Below, piece by piece: positions 35,159-44,901 of a stretch of DNA of 64,000 nt. Within the stretch, counting starts at the first letter, position 1. The number at the start of each line of letters is the position of its first letter. The notes below the pieces were generated by a model. It did no database searches. It had not been told where the DNA came from and saw only the letters and a list, made by a program, of their open reading frames with translations. The stretch lies in assembly GCF_019703515.2 (NCBI RefSeq), contig NC_059373.1:11319281-11383280 (forward strand). Direction: 5' to 3'. The DNA is from Myxocyprinus asiaticus. Taxonomy: Eukaryota > Chordata > Actinopteri > Cypriniformes > Catostomidae. The position numbers were made by a program, and so were the translations under genes.

Positions 35159-36027
35159 AAAACAATAAGAAAAAAGGAGATTGTCAAAACTTACCAGAGA
35201 CCAAAGGTTTGTACTGTGTCTTTGTGTCTGTCTCTGATGCTGAACAGAAGAGCTTGAGTCTGAAGTGTCCCAGTCTAACCTTGTTTGAGAGTCTCCACTA
35301 TTGGCTTCTCCATAGCTATTCTTAGCTGTGCTCCATTCCTATTACAGAAATGATCAATCAGCAGAAACACCAGCAGACAAACAAAACACATAACACAGTG
35401 GGAAATAAAGTGTCACATCTGACTCTTACAAGTTTCAGACAAACTTTATGGTTAGGATCTTAAATAAGATATAACTGACAGTTGCCGTTGGATATAGAAT
35501 TCTCTGTCTAGTTGTTGCCAGTTAAAAAGTTTCAAGCAGTCTAAAACATTGAAAGACAATCCAATGTTTCATACTGAACAGGTGGCAAGCCAGAATATCA
35601 TGACAGTTTGTGATGATCAATTGTGAAATTTATGAAGGGATAATTAGAAATACTCTGTGATGTTCATTCATTGTCAACTAAACATAGGCTTGTCTCAAAT
35701 AGACGACATCCTAGCTGTCATTTTAATGCAATGTGAAGTCCATGGGACAGAGATAAAAGCGAGATAATCTCAAATCATCTTTAGAAATCTCAAATCAATG
35801 GAAAGCACAAACGGAAGAATTAAACCCCAAAAGGTCAGTAAACTCTAAGCTTGACACTGTCCAGTCCATTTTATTTTATTTTATTTTATTTTATTTGTTT
35901 TATTTTATTTTACCTTGTCCATAATTGTTTTACATTGTCTCTTTATTTTATTATACCCCTTCATGTTTATTTACCTTTTTATAATAATTATTTCTGTAAT
36001 TTAAGTACTTTATACACTTTAGTAATA
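35159..36027. other. intergenic with an (ATTTT)n tract
   Basis: (ATTTT)n at 35867-35912; otherwise no gene or element. Confidence 0.5.
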
Positions 36028-36417
36028 GAGCTGAAGTCAGAAGTTTACATACACTTAGGTTGAAGTCATTAAAAAAAAAAAATTAACCACTCCACATTTA
36101 ATATTAGCAAACTATAGTTTTGGCAAGTTGTTTAGGACATCTACTTTGTGCATGACACGAGTAATTTTTCCAACAATTGTTTACAGACAGATTGTTTCAC
36201 TTTTAATTGACTATATCACAATTCCAGTGGGTCAGAAATTTACATACACTAAGTTAACTCTGCCTTTAAGCAGCTTGGAAAATTCCAGAAAATGATTTCA
36301 AGCCTTTAGACAATTAGCCATTTAGCTTCTCATAGGAGGTGTACTGAATTGGAGGTGTACCTCTGGATTTATTTTAAGGCCTACCTTCAAACTCAGTGCT
36401 TCTTTGCTTGACATCAT

Positions 36418-37790
36418 GGGAAAATCAAAAGAAATCACACTATAGCTAGCAAACATTGTTTCAACAAACATTCAGTGGACTTTCAGTAGCCTGTATATAG
36501 ATCTCTATTAATGACCTACTTACATTTATCAACTGACTTGCTATTGCTAGTAAACAGTTTTTCAACAAACATTCAGTAGACTTTCAACAGCCTGTATATA
36601 GATCTTTATTAATGACCTACTTACATTATTGTTGAGAACATCAGTTCATTAAAAGGTCATTAAAAAAGATCTATATACAGGCTACTGAAAGTCTACTGAA
36701 CGTTTGTTGAAACACTGTTTACTACCTATAGCAAGTCAGTCAATAAGCTGTTATTTTGCTGCTGTTATACAGGCTATTGAAAGTCTACTGAATGTTTGTT
36801 GAAACACTGTTTACTAGCTATAGCAAGCCAGTTGATAAGTCACTTATAGTCAGTTAAATATCTATTTGGGACCATCAAAATAAAGTGTTACCTAAGCAAG
36901 TATAAACACCATGGGACCACACAGGCATCATACCACTCAGGAAGGCGACGCATTCTGTCTCCTAGAGATGAACGTAGTTTGGTAAGAAAAGTGCAAATCA
37001 ATCCCAGAACAACAGCAAAGGACCTTGTGAAGATGCTGGAGGAAACAGGTAGACAAGTATCTATATCCACAGCAAAACGAGTCCTATATCATCATAACTT
37101 GAAAGGCTGCTCAGCAAGGAAGAAGCCAATGCTCCAAAACCGCCATAAAAAAGCCATACTACAGTTTGCAAGTGCACATGGGAACAAAGATCTTACTTTC
37201 TGGAGAAATGTCCTCTGGTCTAATGAAACAAAAATGTAACTGTTTGGCCATAATGACCATCGTTATATTTGGAGGAAAAAGGGTGAGGCTTGCAAGCTGT
37301 AGAACACCATCCCAACCGTGAAGCATGGGGGTGGCAGCATCATGTTGTGGGGGATCTTTGCTGCAGGAGGGACTGGTACACTTCACAAAATAGATGACAT
37401 CATGAGGAAGGAAAATTATGTGGAATTTCAAGAAACATCTCGAGACATCAGCCAGGAATTTAAAGCTTGGTCACAAATGGGTCTTCCAAATGGACAATGA
37501 CCCCAAGCATACCTCCAAAGTTGTGGCAAAATGGATTAAGGTCAACAAAGTCAAGGTATTGGGGTGGCCATCACAAAGCCCTGACCTCAATCCGATAGAA
37601 TATTTGTGGGAAGAACTGAAAAAAAAAACGTGTGCGAGCAAGGAGGCCTACAAACTTAACTCAGATACACCAGTTCTGTCTAGAGGAATGGGCCACAATT
37701 CAAGCAACTTATTATGAGAAGCTTGTGGAAGTCTACCAAAAATGTTTGACCCAAGTTAAACAATTTAAAGGCAATGCTACCAAATACTAA
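36418..37790 (+). pseudogene. Sleeping Beauty-type transposase, multiply inactivated
   Basis: The start is recognisable as MGKSKEI at 36418; the paired-like DNA-binding domain is then interrupted by the foldback. Downstream, LVRKVQINPRTTAKDLVKML (about 36976), CSARKKPMLQNRHKKAILQF and the DDE domain follow. Lesions: the first catalytic block reads LWSNETKM, with Asn in place of the catalytic Asp, followed at once by a TAA (37237-37239). A TAG follows a little later, and frames change near 37420. The later blocks [11 protein letters not shown] (second Asp) and DLNPIEYLWEEL (Glu) remain. It cannot make an active enzyme. Confidence 0.88.
36437..36893. mobile_element. foldback (++ --) insertion inside the Sleeping Beauty-type element
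   Basis: Two direct units of roughly 100 bp ('tttcaacaaacattcagtRgactttcaRYagcctgtatatagatct' near 36459 and 36560) are followed by two inverted units of about 92 bp (near 36660 and 36765). The segment can fold into a long hairpin. Its right edge is AAATAAAGTGTTACC, a frequent fish DNA-transposon terminus type. It begins straight after the transposase start codons (MGKSKEI) and ends before QVYKHHGTT-type sequence, so it replaces about 125 bp of the DNA-binding domain. Confidence 0.75.
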
Positions 37791-38004
37791 CAAAGTGTAT
37801 GTAAACTTCTGACCCACTGGGAATGTGATGAAAGAAATAAAAGCTGAACTAAATCATTCTCTCTACTATTATTCTGACATTTCACATTCTTAAAATAAAG
37901 TAGTGATCCTATCTGAACTAAGACAGGGAATGTTTTCTAAATGTCAGGAATTGTGAAAAACTGAGTTTAAATGTATTTGGCTAAGGTGTATGTAAGGTGT
38001 ATGG

Positions 38005-38007
<3 letters not shown>

Positions 38008-38066
<59 letters not shown>
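38008..38066. repeat. (GA)n microsatellite
   Basis: About 29 uninterrupted GA units, replacing the lost right terminus of the element to the left. Confidence 0.96.
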
Positions 38067-38069
<3 letters not shown>

Positions 38070-38525
38070 TGAGATTTGAACAAACAGGGGGCAAATTCTC
38101 CTAAATGTCAATTTAACAGTTTATGCTCTAGTAATGTTCTGGCCTCTGGAGCATAGCAACGTATTTCATGTGTTTTAACCAGTTGTCACTAGTAATGAGC
38201 TTGCGGCTTGTGACATCAGTGAACGCAAAGCTGTCACTTGCACAATGAGAGAAGAAAATCAGTGAAGCACACTCTAATTAGGACCTATGGCCACCTAAAC
38301 ATACTGTACGCTACACTGGTTGAGCAAGGAATGTAGAACCTTTTCACTTGAAGTGGAATAAACATCACAACAAATAATTATACAATAATACTGTAAAGCT
38401 AATAAATGGGTTGCTGACATGAAATTTCAAGCAGTTGTCCTGCAGTGTGACATGTTAGAACTTCATGTAAAACTATATATTTAAACACCATTTAAAGTTG
38501 GAAATAAGGTTTAATAATGTTTTAT
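38067..38525. other. intergenic, nothing recognised
   Basis: No supported gene or element. Confidence 0.5.
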
Positions 38526-39099
38526 TTAATGGAATATTCTGGGTTCAATAAATTAAGCTCAATTGACAGCATTTGGGGCATAATTATGATTACCACACAC
38601 ACACAAGTCTTTGGACTCATCCCTCCTTTTCTTTTAAATAAGTCAAATTCGAGGTTACAGTGAGACACTTTCAATGGAAGTGAATGGGGCCAATTTTTGG
38701 TCAGAAATGTGAAGCTTATAATTTTTATTAAAGCACTTATATTAATTCTTTTGTTAAAACTTGTGTATTATTTGAGCTGCAAAGTTGTTTAGAATCGTCA
38801 TTTTTGCAAAAGTGATTATAGGGTTTACAGTGTTAAGCCATCATGGCAAAAGTTGTAAAATTGGATATAAATTTACACAGAAAAGGTTAGTTCAATTTTC
38901 ACACTAAGATCATGTTAACACATATAACGTATAAAGTATTTTAACAATTACAGATTGGCCCTCATTCACTTATTGTAAATGCCTCACTTTGACCCAGATT
39001 TTTGCTTTTATTTTTTTTTTTAAAGAAAAGGAGGGACAAGTCAAAATTAAATGCTGTTGATTGAGCTTGACTTGTATTGAACCCGTAATATTCCCTTAA
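38526..39099. mobile_element. MITE family 2 (GGAATATTCTGGGTTCAATA termini), complete copy
   Basis: Left GGAATATTCTGGGTTCAATA; right TATTGAACCCGTAATATTCC followed by CTTAA. The inner 'aatggaagtgaatggggcc' and its complement 'ggccctcattcactt' form a second paired zone, so the element is hairpin-like. 574 bp, non-coding. Related copies: 47582-48990 and 51990-52842. Confidence 0.88.
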
Positions 39100-39356
39100 T
39101 TATGACCTAATATTAATTGAGATGCTACAGGGAAATATAACATTCATTTGTCAAACCACAGGACCATTTTAAACAAACTTGTAACATCACATTTAAAATG
39201 GTGAAAAGCTGTGGCCAGAAATTGTGACCAGTTAGACGACCTTAGATATACATTTTCACTGTTACAGTACATGCCTGTATATTTTAACTCTAACCAAAAG
39301 TCTTGATGATGAATGAAAAAGTTCATGGATATGTTCTATGTCAACTACCATTTATA
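39100..39356. other. spacer, nothing recognised
   Basis: Short non-coding spacer between two DNA elements. Confidence 0.5.
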
Positions 39357-40293
39357 GGTACAACGGGGCTAAAGGCTCCACGGGGTAAAAGGCTCCACTG
39401 ATTCAATTATTTCCCAAAACACTAAATAGCAACAAAAACTATCACAGTACTTTCCTAAACACCTGTTTGTCACTATACACTGCAAAAATGTCCTGATCCA
39501 TGAGATCTTTGTGTGTGGTGTCTAAAGGCTGATTATTAGGCAATTTGATCTAATTTTTTATTTTTTTTTAAATGTTGCAAATTTATGTAGCTAATGAAAA
39601 TGCCTGAAATTAACACATTTCTTTTGAGACAAAATACTTATTTATCATTTTAAGTTTTGTTTAAGGTCATTAAATCAAAATAATTTCAATAACTGTCCAA
39701 TAAGTGAAAGGATAGAATTTGGGGTAAAAAGCCCCCCTGTTGCAGGGGCTAAAGGCCCCTATTAAACACATTGTAAAGTGGGTCGAATAGATTTGTATTG
39801 AGTTGAAAAATGTTCAAAGTGGGCTCACATTGAGTCATCCAATCATAATAGAGATTAATTTGTTTATAGAATACTTGAGATGTAATAAAATGCCAAATGT
39901 GTTTGAAATTAACAGGAAATGGTTTACTGTTACTTGTTACTCAAAAAAGCATCTTGGTGTCTCAAAATTATTTGCTTTAGTTGACAAATTTGGCACTAGA
40001 ATTATTTCTGCTACATCTGCTACATGATATCACTTTAAACCCCATAGGGGCCTTTTACCCCACGCAAGGGAGCCTTTTACCTCAAGAGTGGGGTAAAAGG
40101 TTCCCTCACCACCTTATATTAAAAACTGAATTTTAATCGAAACAGCCTTCCGTTATTATTTCTTTTCACACATATTATGTTTGTCTATCAATATTCAAGA
40201 AATATACAAAAACAAATTTTTTACCTTGATGCATTTTGTGACCAGAAAAAAAGCTACATTTCCTTAAGGGGTGCCATTAGCCCCGTTGTACCC
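39357..40293. mobile_element. non-autonomous DNA transposon with GGTACAACGGGGCTAA termini
   Basis: Left GGTACAACGGGGCTAAAGGC; right GCCATTAGCCCCGTTGTACC: an inverted repeat of 20 bp with one difference. TATA lies directly to the left and CTATA to the right. Inside, the motif GGGGTAAAAGG (or its complement CCTTTTACCCC) recurs at about 39382, 39722, 40051, 40070 and 40091. 937 bp with no transposase frame; superfamily not assigned. Confidence 0.82.
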
Positions 40294-40680
40294 TATACAG
40301 TATGGGCTATATGGTAGCCCAGGCCTCCCCTATACACAAACATTCTGATTTACTATTAAATAATCATGATATAAATGCATATTCATATTTTAAAATATAC
40401 TCCTATTCATATTTTAAATCATTATTACCTATTCAGCCCCCTTACACACCAACTGTAAGGCTATATAACAATACAATGTACAGCACAATGCCTTGAAAAA
40501 GCCATTGAATAGTAATTTCATCTAATAGGCATCGTCTACTAGATGAAAATGGTAAAAAAAAGTGTGCATTTTAATGATGTTCACTCCTTGGTTAATTAAT
40601 TTAGCAGACAGCTTGAGCTTGCAATCTGAATATCAGCGCGTCATACACACGAATCTCACGAGGAGAAGAGCATGAAGTGT
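40294..40680. other. tmem74 upstream flank, nothing recognised
   Basis: A/T-rich; no element. Confidence 0.45.
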
Positions 40681-40694
40681 TTGATCAGACTTCG

Positions 40695-40799
40695 TTCCCC
40701 CCACCTCCCTCCCTCCCTCCCTCCCTCCCTTCCTTCCTCCCTCCCTCCCTCCCTCCCTCCCTTCTCCTCTCCTCTCCTCTCCTCTCCTCTCCTCTCCTC
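40695..40799. repeat. polypyrimidine tract: (CTCC)n then (CTCCT)n
   Basis: About 105 bp of almost pure C/T on +: CCTC/CTCC tetramers to about 40763, then about seven CTCCT pentamers. It lies just before the G+C-rich block taken as the tmem74 first exon/promoter. Confidence 0.95.
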
Positions 40800-41000
40800 G
40801 CCAGTGTAGTTTGGCAGAGAGGCGCACCGCGCTTTCAGGCGACTGGAGCACGGCGCGGGGGTGGAACGAGAGGAACCTCTCCTTTAATTAGCGGAGCAAG
40901 AAGAAGCCAGGAATGCCAGCGAAACGGTGCAGAGAGAAGATAGGCGAGTCCTTTATTTCCCGAGTTTACAATGACATAAAAAACGGCATAATAGTTAGAA
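40800..41000 (+). promoter_or_regulatory. probable tmem74 promoter / non-coding first exon
   Basis: A locally G+C- and CpG-rich block (gaggcgcaccgcgctttcaggcgac, gcacggcgcgggggtgg) in an A/T-rich region, 0.75-0.95 kb before the tmem74 coding exon. The coding exon is preceded by a good splice acceptor, so a non-coding exon must lie upstream; this is the best candidate. The transcription start and donor site could not be fixed. Confidence 0.45.
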
Positions 41001-41263
41001 ATGGAGAAAGGCGACGTCTTTAATTGCTTCGCTTTTCGTCCTGACTAATTTTCTGAGACTGGAAAACAAGGAACCGCTTCACGTTTCTGTTCAATTGCTG
41101 TACACGCGGCTTTAGAAAGATCTTGACATGAAACGTTAAAAGTGTTGTTGACTGATTAAGGCGCACTTTTAGATGTTTTCGCGTGAAGTTGCTTGAGTCG
41201 CGGAACCTTTTGTTCGTGGAAAGGCTTGCTGAACATTAAGAAAGAATCAGAAACATCAAGTTT

Positions 41264-41467
41264 AAGGGGCCGTTCACACTGAACGCGTATTTGCGTCGGA
41301 GTAAACAAGTTAAAAAGAACTTCAATGGTTAAAAACGCGTCTCGAGACACCTGCGTATATTCTCGAGACACCTGCGTTCTGCTGTATCCGTCTCGCCGCG
41401 TCTACTTTTTTTTTCTTTTCTTTTTTTTTTTTTTTGCGCAATTACGCGTTCGGTGTGAACGGCACCC
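41264..41467. mobile_element. MITE family 3 copy in the tmem74 5' region
   Basis: Left AAGGGGCCGTTCACACTGAA, right TTCGGTGTGAACGGCACCC: inverted repeats. 204 bp, containing a duplicated 'ctcgagacacctgcgt' and a T-rich run. Same family as 5025-5506. Confidence 0.8.
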
Positions 41468-41741
41468 AAAGTGTGCATTTATCCTTCTATTTCATATTTC
41501 TACTTATTCGAACGGTGACCGTAATATCTACAATAACTAAGAGGCAAGGTTTACGGTAACTGAGATGATACTGTAACTTTGGGCGTTCGTGCAAATTAAA
41601 ACACTGCTAAACTGTTTTCTTGTATATTTGAAATTGGAATAGTTTTATTGTGTATTATAATTGAATAATAATGTTTATTTTTCTCAGTACAGGGATGCAA
41701 TAGCATACACGCTATATGAACATACGAAAAAAAGTGTTCAA

Positions 41742-42599
41742 ATGGCCGATCTTAAAGTGCTCTTCTGCGGTCAAGGCGTTGTTCAGACTGACCACAGGGA
41801 CATCGACTGGTCCCTGAAACATCAGCAAAACCATCCTTCAGTGTGCACGGATGAAAGGGCAACTTCCAACGAAGTGTGCTGCCAGGCGTGTCTGGAGGAG
41901 AATGTTAATGAGGTCAATGGCGTTTCAGAACCATGGACAGCGACTCTGCCGATTGGACGACTCCGCAAAATGAATGAATGGAGATTTGATGAAGAGGTTG
42001 AGATATGCTACGAGGAGGAGTTTGAAACAGCTTTTCCTGGTGTGACTGACACTTCTGACAAAAAGGACGGTCAGCTGTTAACAGAGGAGACCAACTACGA
42101 CAACTTCAGTTGGAGTTCTTCTAGAGATCTCCAAGAGGTCCCGGAATGTTCCTTGCTGTCGGTTGACGATTTCATGGTGGATTCATCGGAAAAGTCTGTG
42201 GATTATGGATTTATAGGTGCTGTTACCTTTTTAATTACAGGGATATCCTTGGTTGTGATCTCTTACACGGTCCCACGTGATGTCAAAGTTAATCCTGACA
42301 CTGTTTCCGCTCGAGAGATGGAACGCTTGGAGCGAGAAAACGCCCAGGTGGGTGCTCACCTGGACAGGTGTGTGATTGCGGGCCTGTGCCTCTTAACACT
42401 TGGAGGTGTGGTGCTGTCAACCTTGCTTATGATTTCCATGTATAAAGGGGAGATGATCAGGAGACAAGCGTATGCTTACTCCAAACACCAAGCCAGACTT
42501 TACGGCTCTATAAATCTCAGAGGTGACGCAAGCCCGACTGGTGCCCCTTCGCTTTTGTCCCTTGATGAATACGAAGGTCCTGTTGAAGTCCTGAGTTGA
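41742..42599 (+). CDS. tmem74: transmembrane protein 74
   Basis: TMEM74 is a two-pass membrane protein of lysosomes/autophagosomes, reported to promote autophagy. The frame is open from 41661, but a strong acceptor (tttatttttctcag) ends at 41687, so the ATG at 41661 is intronic. The first ATG in the exon gives MADLKVLFCGQG at 41742, 285 codons, against about 305 in human. The N-terminal half is acidic and poorly conserved. The C-terminal half is unmistakable: KSVDYGFIGAVTFLITG begins the first membrane segment (about residues 157-177). A short loop VPRDVKVNPDTVSAREMERL follows, with GAHLDRC before the second segment (about 210-233), then a basic cytosolic tail. The coding region is a single exon, as in mammals. 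It diverges from trhr, as TMEM74 does from TRHR in mammals. Stop TGA 42597-42599. Confidence 0.94.
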   Translation: MADLKVLFCGQGVVQTDHRDIDWSLKHQQNHPSVCTDERATSNEVCCQACLEENVNEVNGVSEPWTATLPIGRLRKMNEWRFDEEVEICYEEEFETAFPGVTDTSDKKDGQLLTEETNYDNFSWSSSRDLQEVPECSLLSVDDFMVDSSEKSVDYGFIGAVTFLITGISLVVISYTVPRDVKVNPDTVSAREMERLERENAQVGAHLDRCVIAGLCLLTLGGVVLSTLLMISMYKGEMIRRQAYAYSKHQARLYGSINLRGDASPTGAPSLLSLDEYEGPVEVLS

Positions 42600-42928
42600 A
42601 AAAGAAACTTGAGTGGAACTAACAAGGCTGAATTGCTCTAATCTAAGCTGCGATGTGGGCCACCTTTTCTCATTTGCCAAGCTCAACTGAAACAATCTCT
42701 TGTCAGTTCTTCAAATACAAAACAGAAATACTGTGATCTATGAGGATACACTGTAAAAATGAGCTAAAATCTAAAACTACTGATTTTATTAAAGTGAACA
42801 AAAATGTAATATGATTGAATCAAATGAACTACATTGGGTTCCACCAACGAAAGAAGTTTCGAAGGGTCAGATCAGGTAGAAATAGCTCTTTACGGCACAC
42901 TGTTACACATTAATAATTAAATGGACAA
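42600..42928 (+). other. tmem74 3' UTR (proximal)
   Basis: Non-coding sequence after the stop. A weak ATTAAA lies near 42788. The 3' end cannot be set; a MITE begins at 42929. Confidence 0.45.
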
Positions 42929-43198
42929 CTAAAGGGACAGTTCACCCAAAAAAAATTTATTTTTCACGTATGAATTTCTTTCTTCCATCGAACACAAAAG
43001 GAGATGTTAGGCAGAATGTTAGCCTCAGTCGCCATACAGTAGAAGTGAATAGTAAATGAGGCTATCAGTCCCTAACAATCTGCCTAACATCTCTTTTTTG
43101 TGTTCCAGGGAAGAAAGAAAGTCATATGGGTGTTGGAACGACCTGAGGGTGAGTAAATAATGACATAATTTTCATTTGTGAGTGAACTAACCCTTTAA
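42929..43198. mobile_element. MITE family 1, short copy (270 bp)
   Basis: CTAAAGGGACAGTTCACCCA at the left; GTGAGTGAACTAACCCTTTA then A at the right. The arms ('atttctttcttcc' / 'gaagaaagaaagtcat') pair across a short middle, so this is a compact internally deleted form. Confidence 0.85.
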
Positions 43199-44096
43199 AT
43201 ATTACATTTAAGAAAAAAACATCAGAATCCAATTGAGTCCTGCTTATGTGAACAATTTGCTTGTGTGAGTCTGAGCATTTTCCAAAGCATATGTTGTTGT
43301 AAATATACAGCATGCTTTACAAGTGCAGTTGCATAAGCCTCTTCTTTGGTGTTATCAATTTCTTTGGGTGTGAGTTTTGCATTTTTCAGCCAGACAGACT
43401 ATTTTAATTACCACAGGACCATGCAACTACTGTAACTTGCCAAGTGCACATTTGTGTTGTACTTACAAGTCAGTTGTCACATTGAGAAAGTATAAAATAA
43501 TTTTCCTTTTTTTTTTCTTTCTTCTTTTGCTTGGCAGACTATGACAGTGACAGCTGAGTTAATCGCCAGTCATCATATGAATACCTTTCCCCCAACAGGA
43601 GAGACAGATTCATTCTAATGCATCTGATGTCAATAGAATCTATACATTTGTATTCACATTTACATAAAAATACACACAAGGTAAACAGCTTTGCAATGGC
43701 AGAGGTAACATGAATGCACACCAGGGAGGTTTAAACCAATTTTTTGTGAGCTTCGTTTATTTAGAGAATATCTGCACTCATAATGCACATGGGATTAAGG
43801 AAATGTGTAAACAGAGGTCCCTCTCTCTCTTTCTAACTCACTTGCTCTCTCTTTCTCTACTACTCATCAACACGCCTGTGTATTAGATGAGTCTCGAGGG
43901 AAATGACTGCTCTATGTTTCTCCTTCCCAACAGCAGCTAACCTCATTAGAGTTACACATCATACCATGTAATGACCCGAAAGAACACAATGCAGTCGGCA
44001 GTTAAAGGCACATAAATCATTATTTAAATTCTAATTCCCCCCAAAAGCACAACTGTCAGAAACAAGATGAGGGAATTAATTGAAAATGGTCTGATA
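43199..44096. other. intergenic, nothing recognised
   Basis: No gene or element; a short TC-rich tract near 43820-43860. Confidence 0.5.
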
Positions 44097-44361
44097 TTAA
44101 AAGAGATAGTTCACCCAAAAATTAAAGTTCTGTCATGATTTACTCACCCTCATGTTTTTCCAAACCCATATGAATTTACTTTTTTTTTTTTTTTCAGTTG
44201 AATACAAAGATGTTACACAGTATGTTAGTATCAGTATTCACTGTCACTGCATCTTTCTTCCATACAATGTAAGTTAATTGTGACTAAGGCTGTCAGTCTC
44301 TAACATTCTGCCTAACATCTCCTTTTGTGTTCCATGGAAGAAACAAAGTCATACGCATACA
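44097..44361. mobile_element. MITE family 1, right end lost
   Basis: TTAAAAGAGATAGTTCACCC at the left. The right arm reaches 'tgtgttccatggaagaaacaaagtcat' near 44352 and then stops; an A-run follows at 44381-44400. Confidence 0.75.
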
Positions 44362-44849
44362 ATTATCCACATCTTCAGGTAAAAAAAAAAAAAAAAAAAA
44401 GATGTGCTCCTGATGCTTTGAACAAGCACTAGTCTCATTTGGTGCTTCTGCTGAGAAGTGCTGTTCGTAGCAGCTTCCATACAAGAAACGCTTACAAAGG
44501 GCCGGATCAGATTATCCCTCTCTGTACACCAGCACTGTAGTTCCATGCCACCAAAGATTCCTGACATCAGTGGGATTCTTTTCATCTTGTTTCTGCATTT
44601 TTTGGTCTTATACATTTGCTTTTTATGACACTATCAGTTAGGTTTAGGGTTTAGACTAGGGAGGTAGATTTTGTTGATTTAAAACTTGATAGAGCATTAA
44701 TGTTAAAAACTTTAACTGTCCAGGAGAAGTTTCACTTGCTTTTAGCGCCACATAGTGGACATTTTACATTTGAACTGCCGCAATATGTGTATTGAACCCT
44801 GTAATACTATTTTGCAAAAATGCCGCCACAGTAAGATAATTGTATGATA
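44362..44849. other. intergenic, nothing recognised
   Basis: Non-coding; A-run at 44381-44400. Confidence 0.5.
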
Positions 44850-44901
44850 TCAGGCTGTAATATACAGTTTATTGGTATGTGTGTTCCCTGGAATCGAACC
44901 C
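44850..44901 (-). repeat. tRNA-derived SINE, 3' half (minus orientation), split by a transposon
   Basis: On minus: GGGTTCGATTCCAGGGAACA then CACATACCAATAAACTGTAT, the B box and following part of the same SINE type as at 34955. It ends at CCC 44899-44901, where the DNA element starts. The 5' half resumes at 46479. Confidence 0.75.

Larger units (their letters stand above)
36028..37997 (+). mobile_element. Sleeping Beauty-type Tc1 element, right end truncated, foldback inserted
   Basis: The left end has the salmonid/cyprinid Tc1 IR/DR layout: outer GAAGTCAGAAGTTTACATAC (36033) and inner GGTCAGAAATTTACATACAC (about 36231). The right inner repeat GTGTATGTAAACTTCTGACC is at about 37795. The outer right repeat breaks off after 'aaggtgtatgtaa' near 37996, and a GA microsatellite follows, so the last bases are lost. 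A TA precedes the left end. A foreign foldback occupies 36437-36893. Confidence 0.9.

Noticed and set aside
41661..41741. Upstream in-frame ATG of tmem74
   Set aside because: It lies 5' of a strong splice acceptor (ends 41687), and the extra residues are A/T-codon-rich without resemblance to the family.
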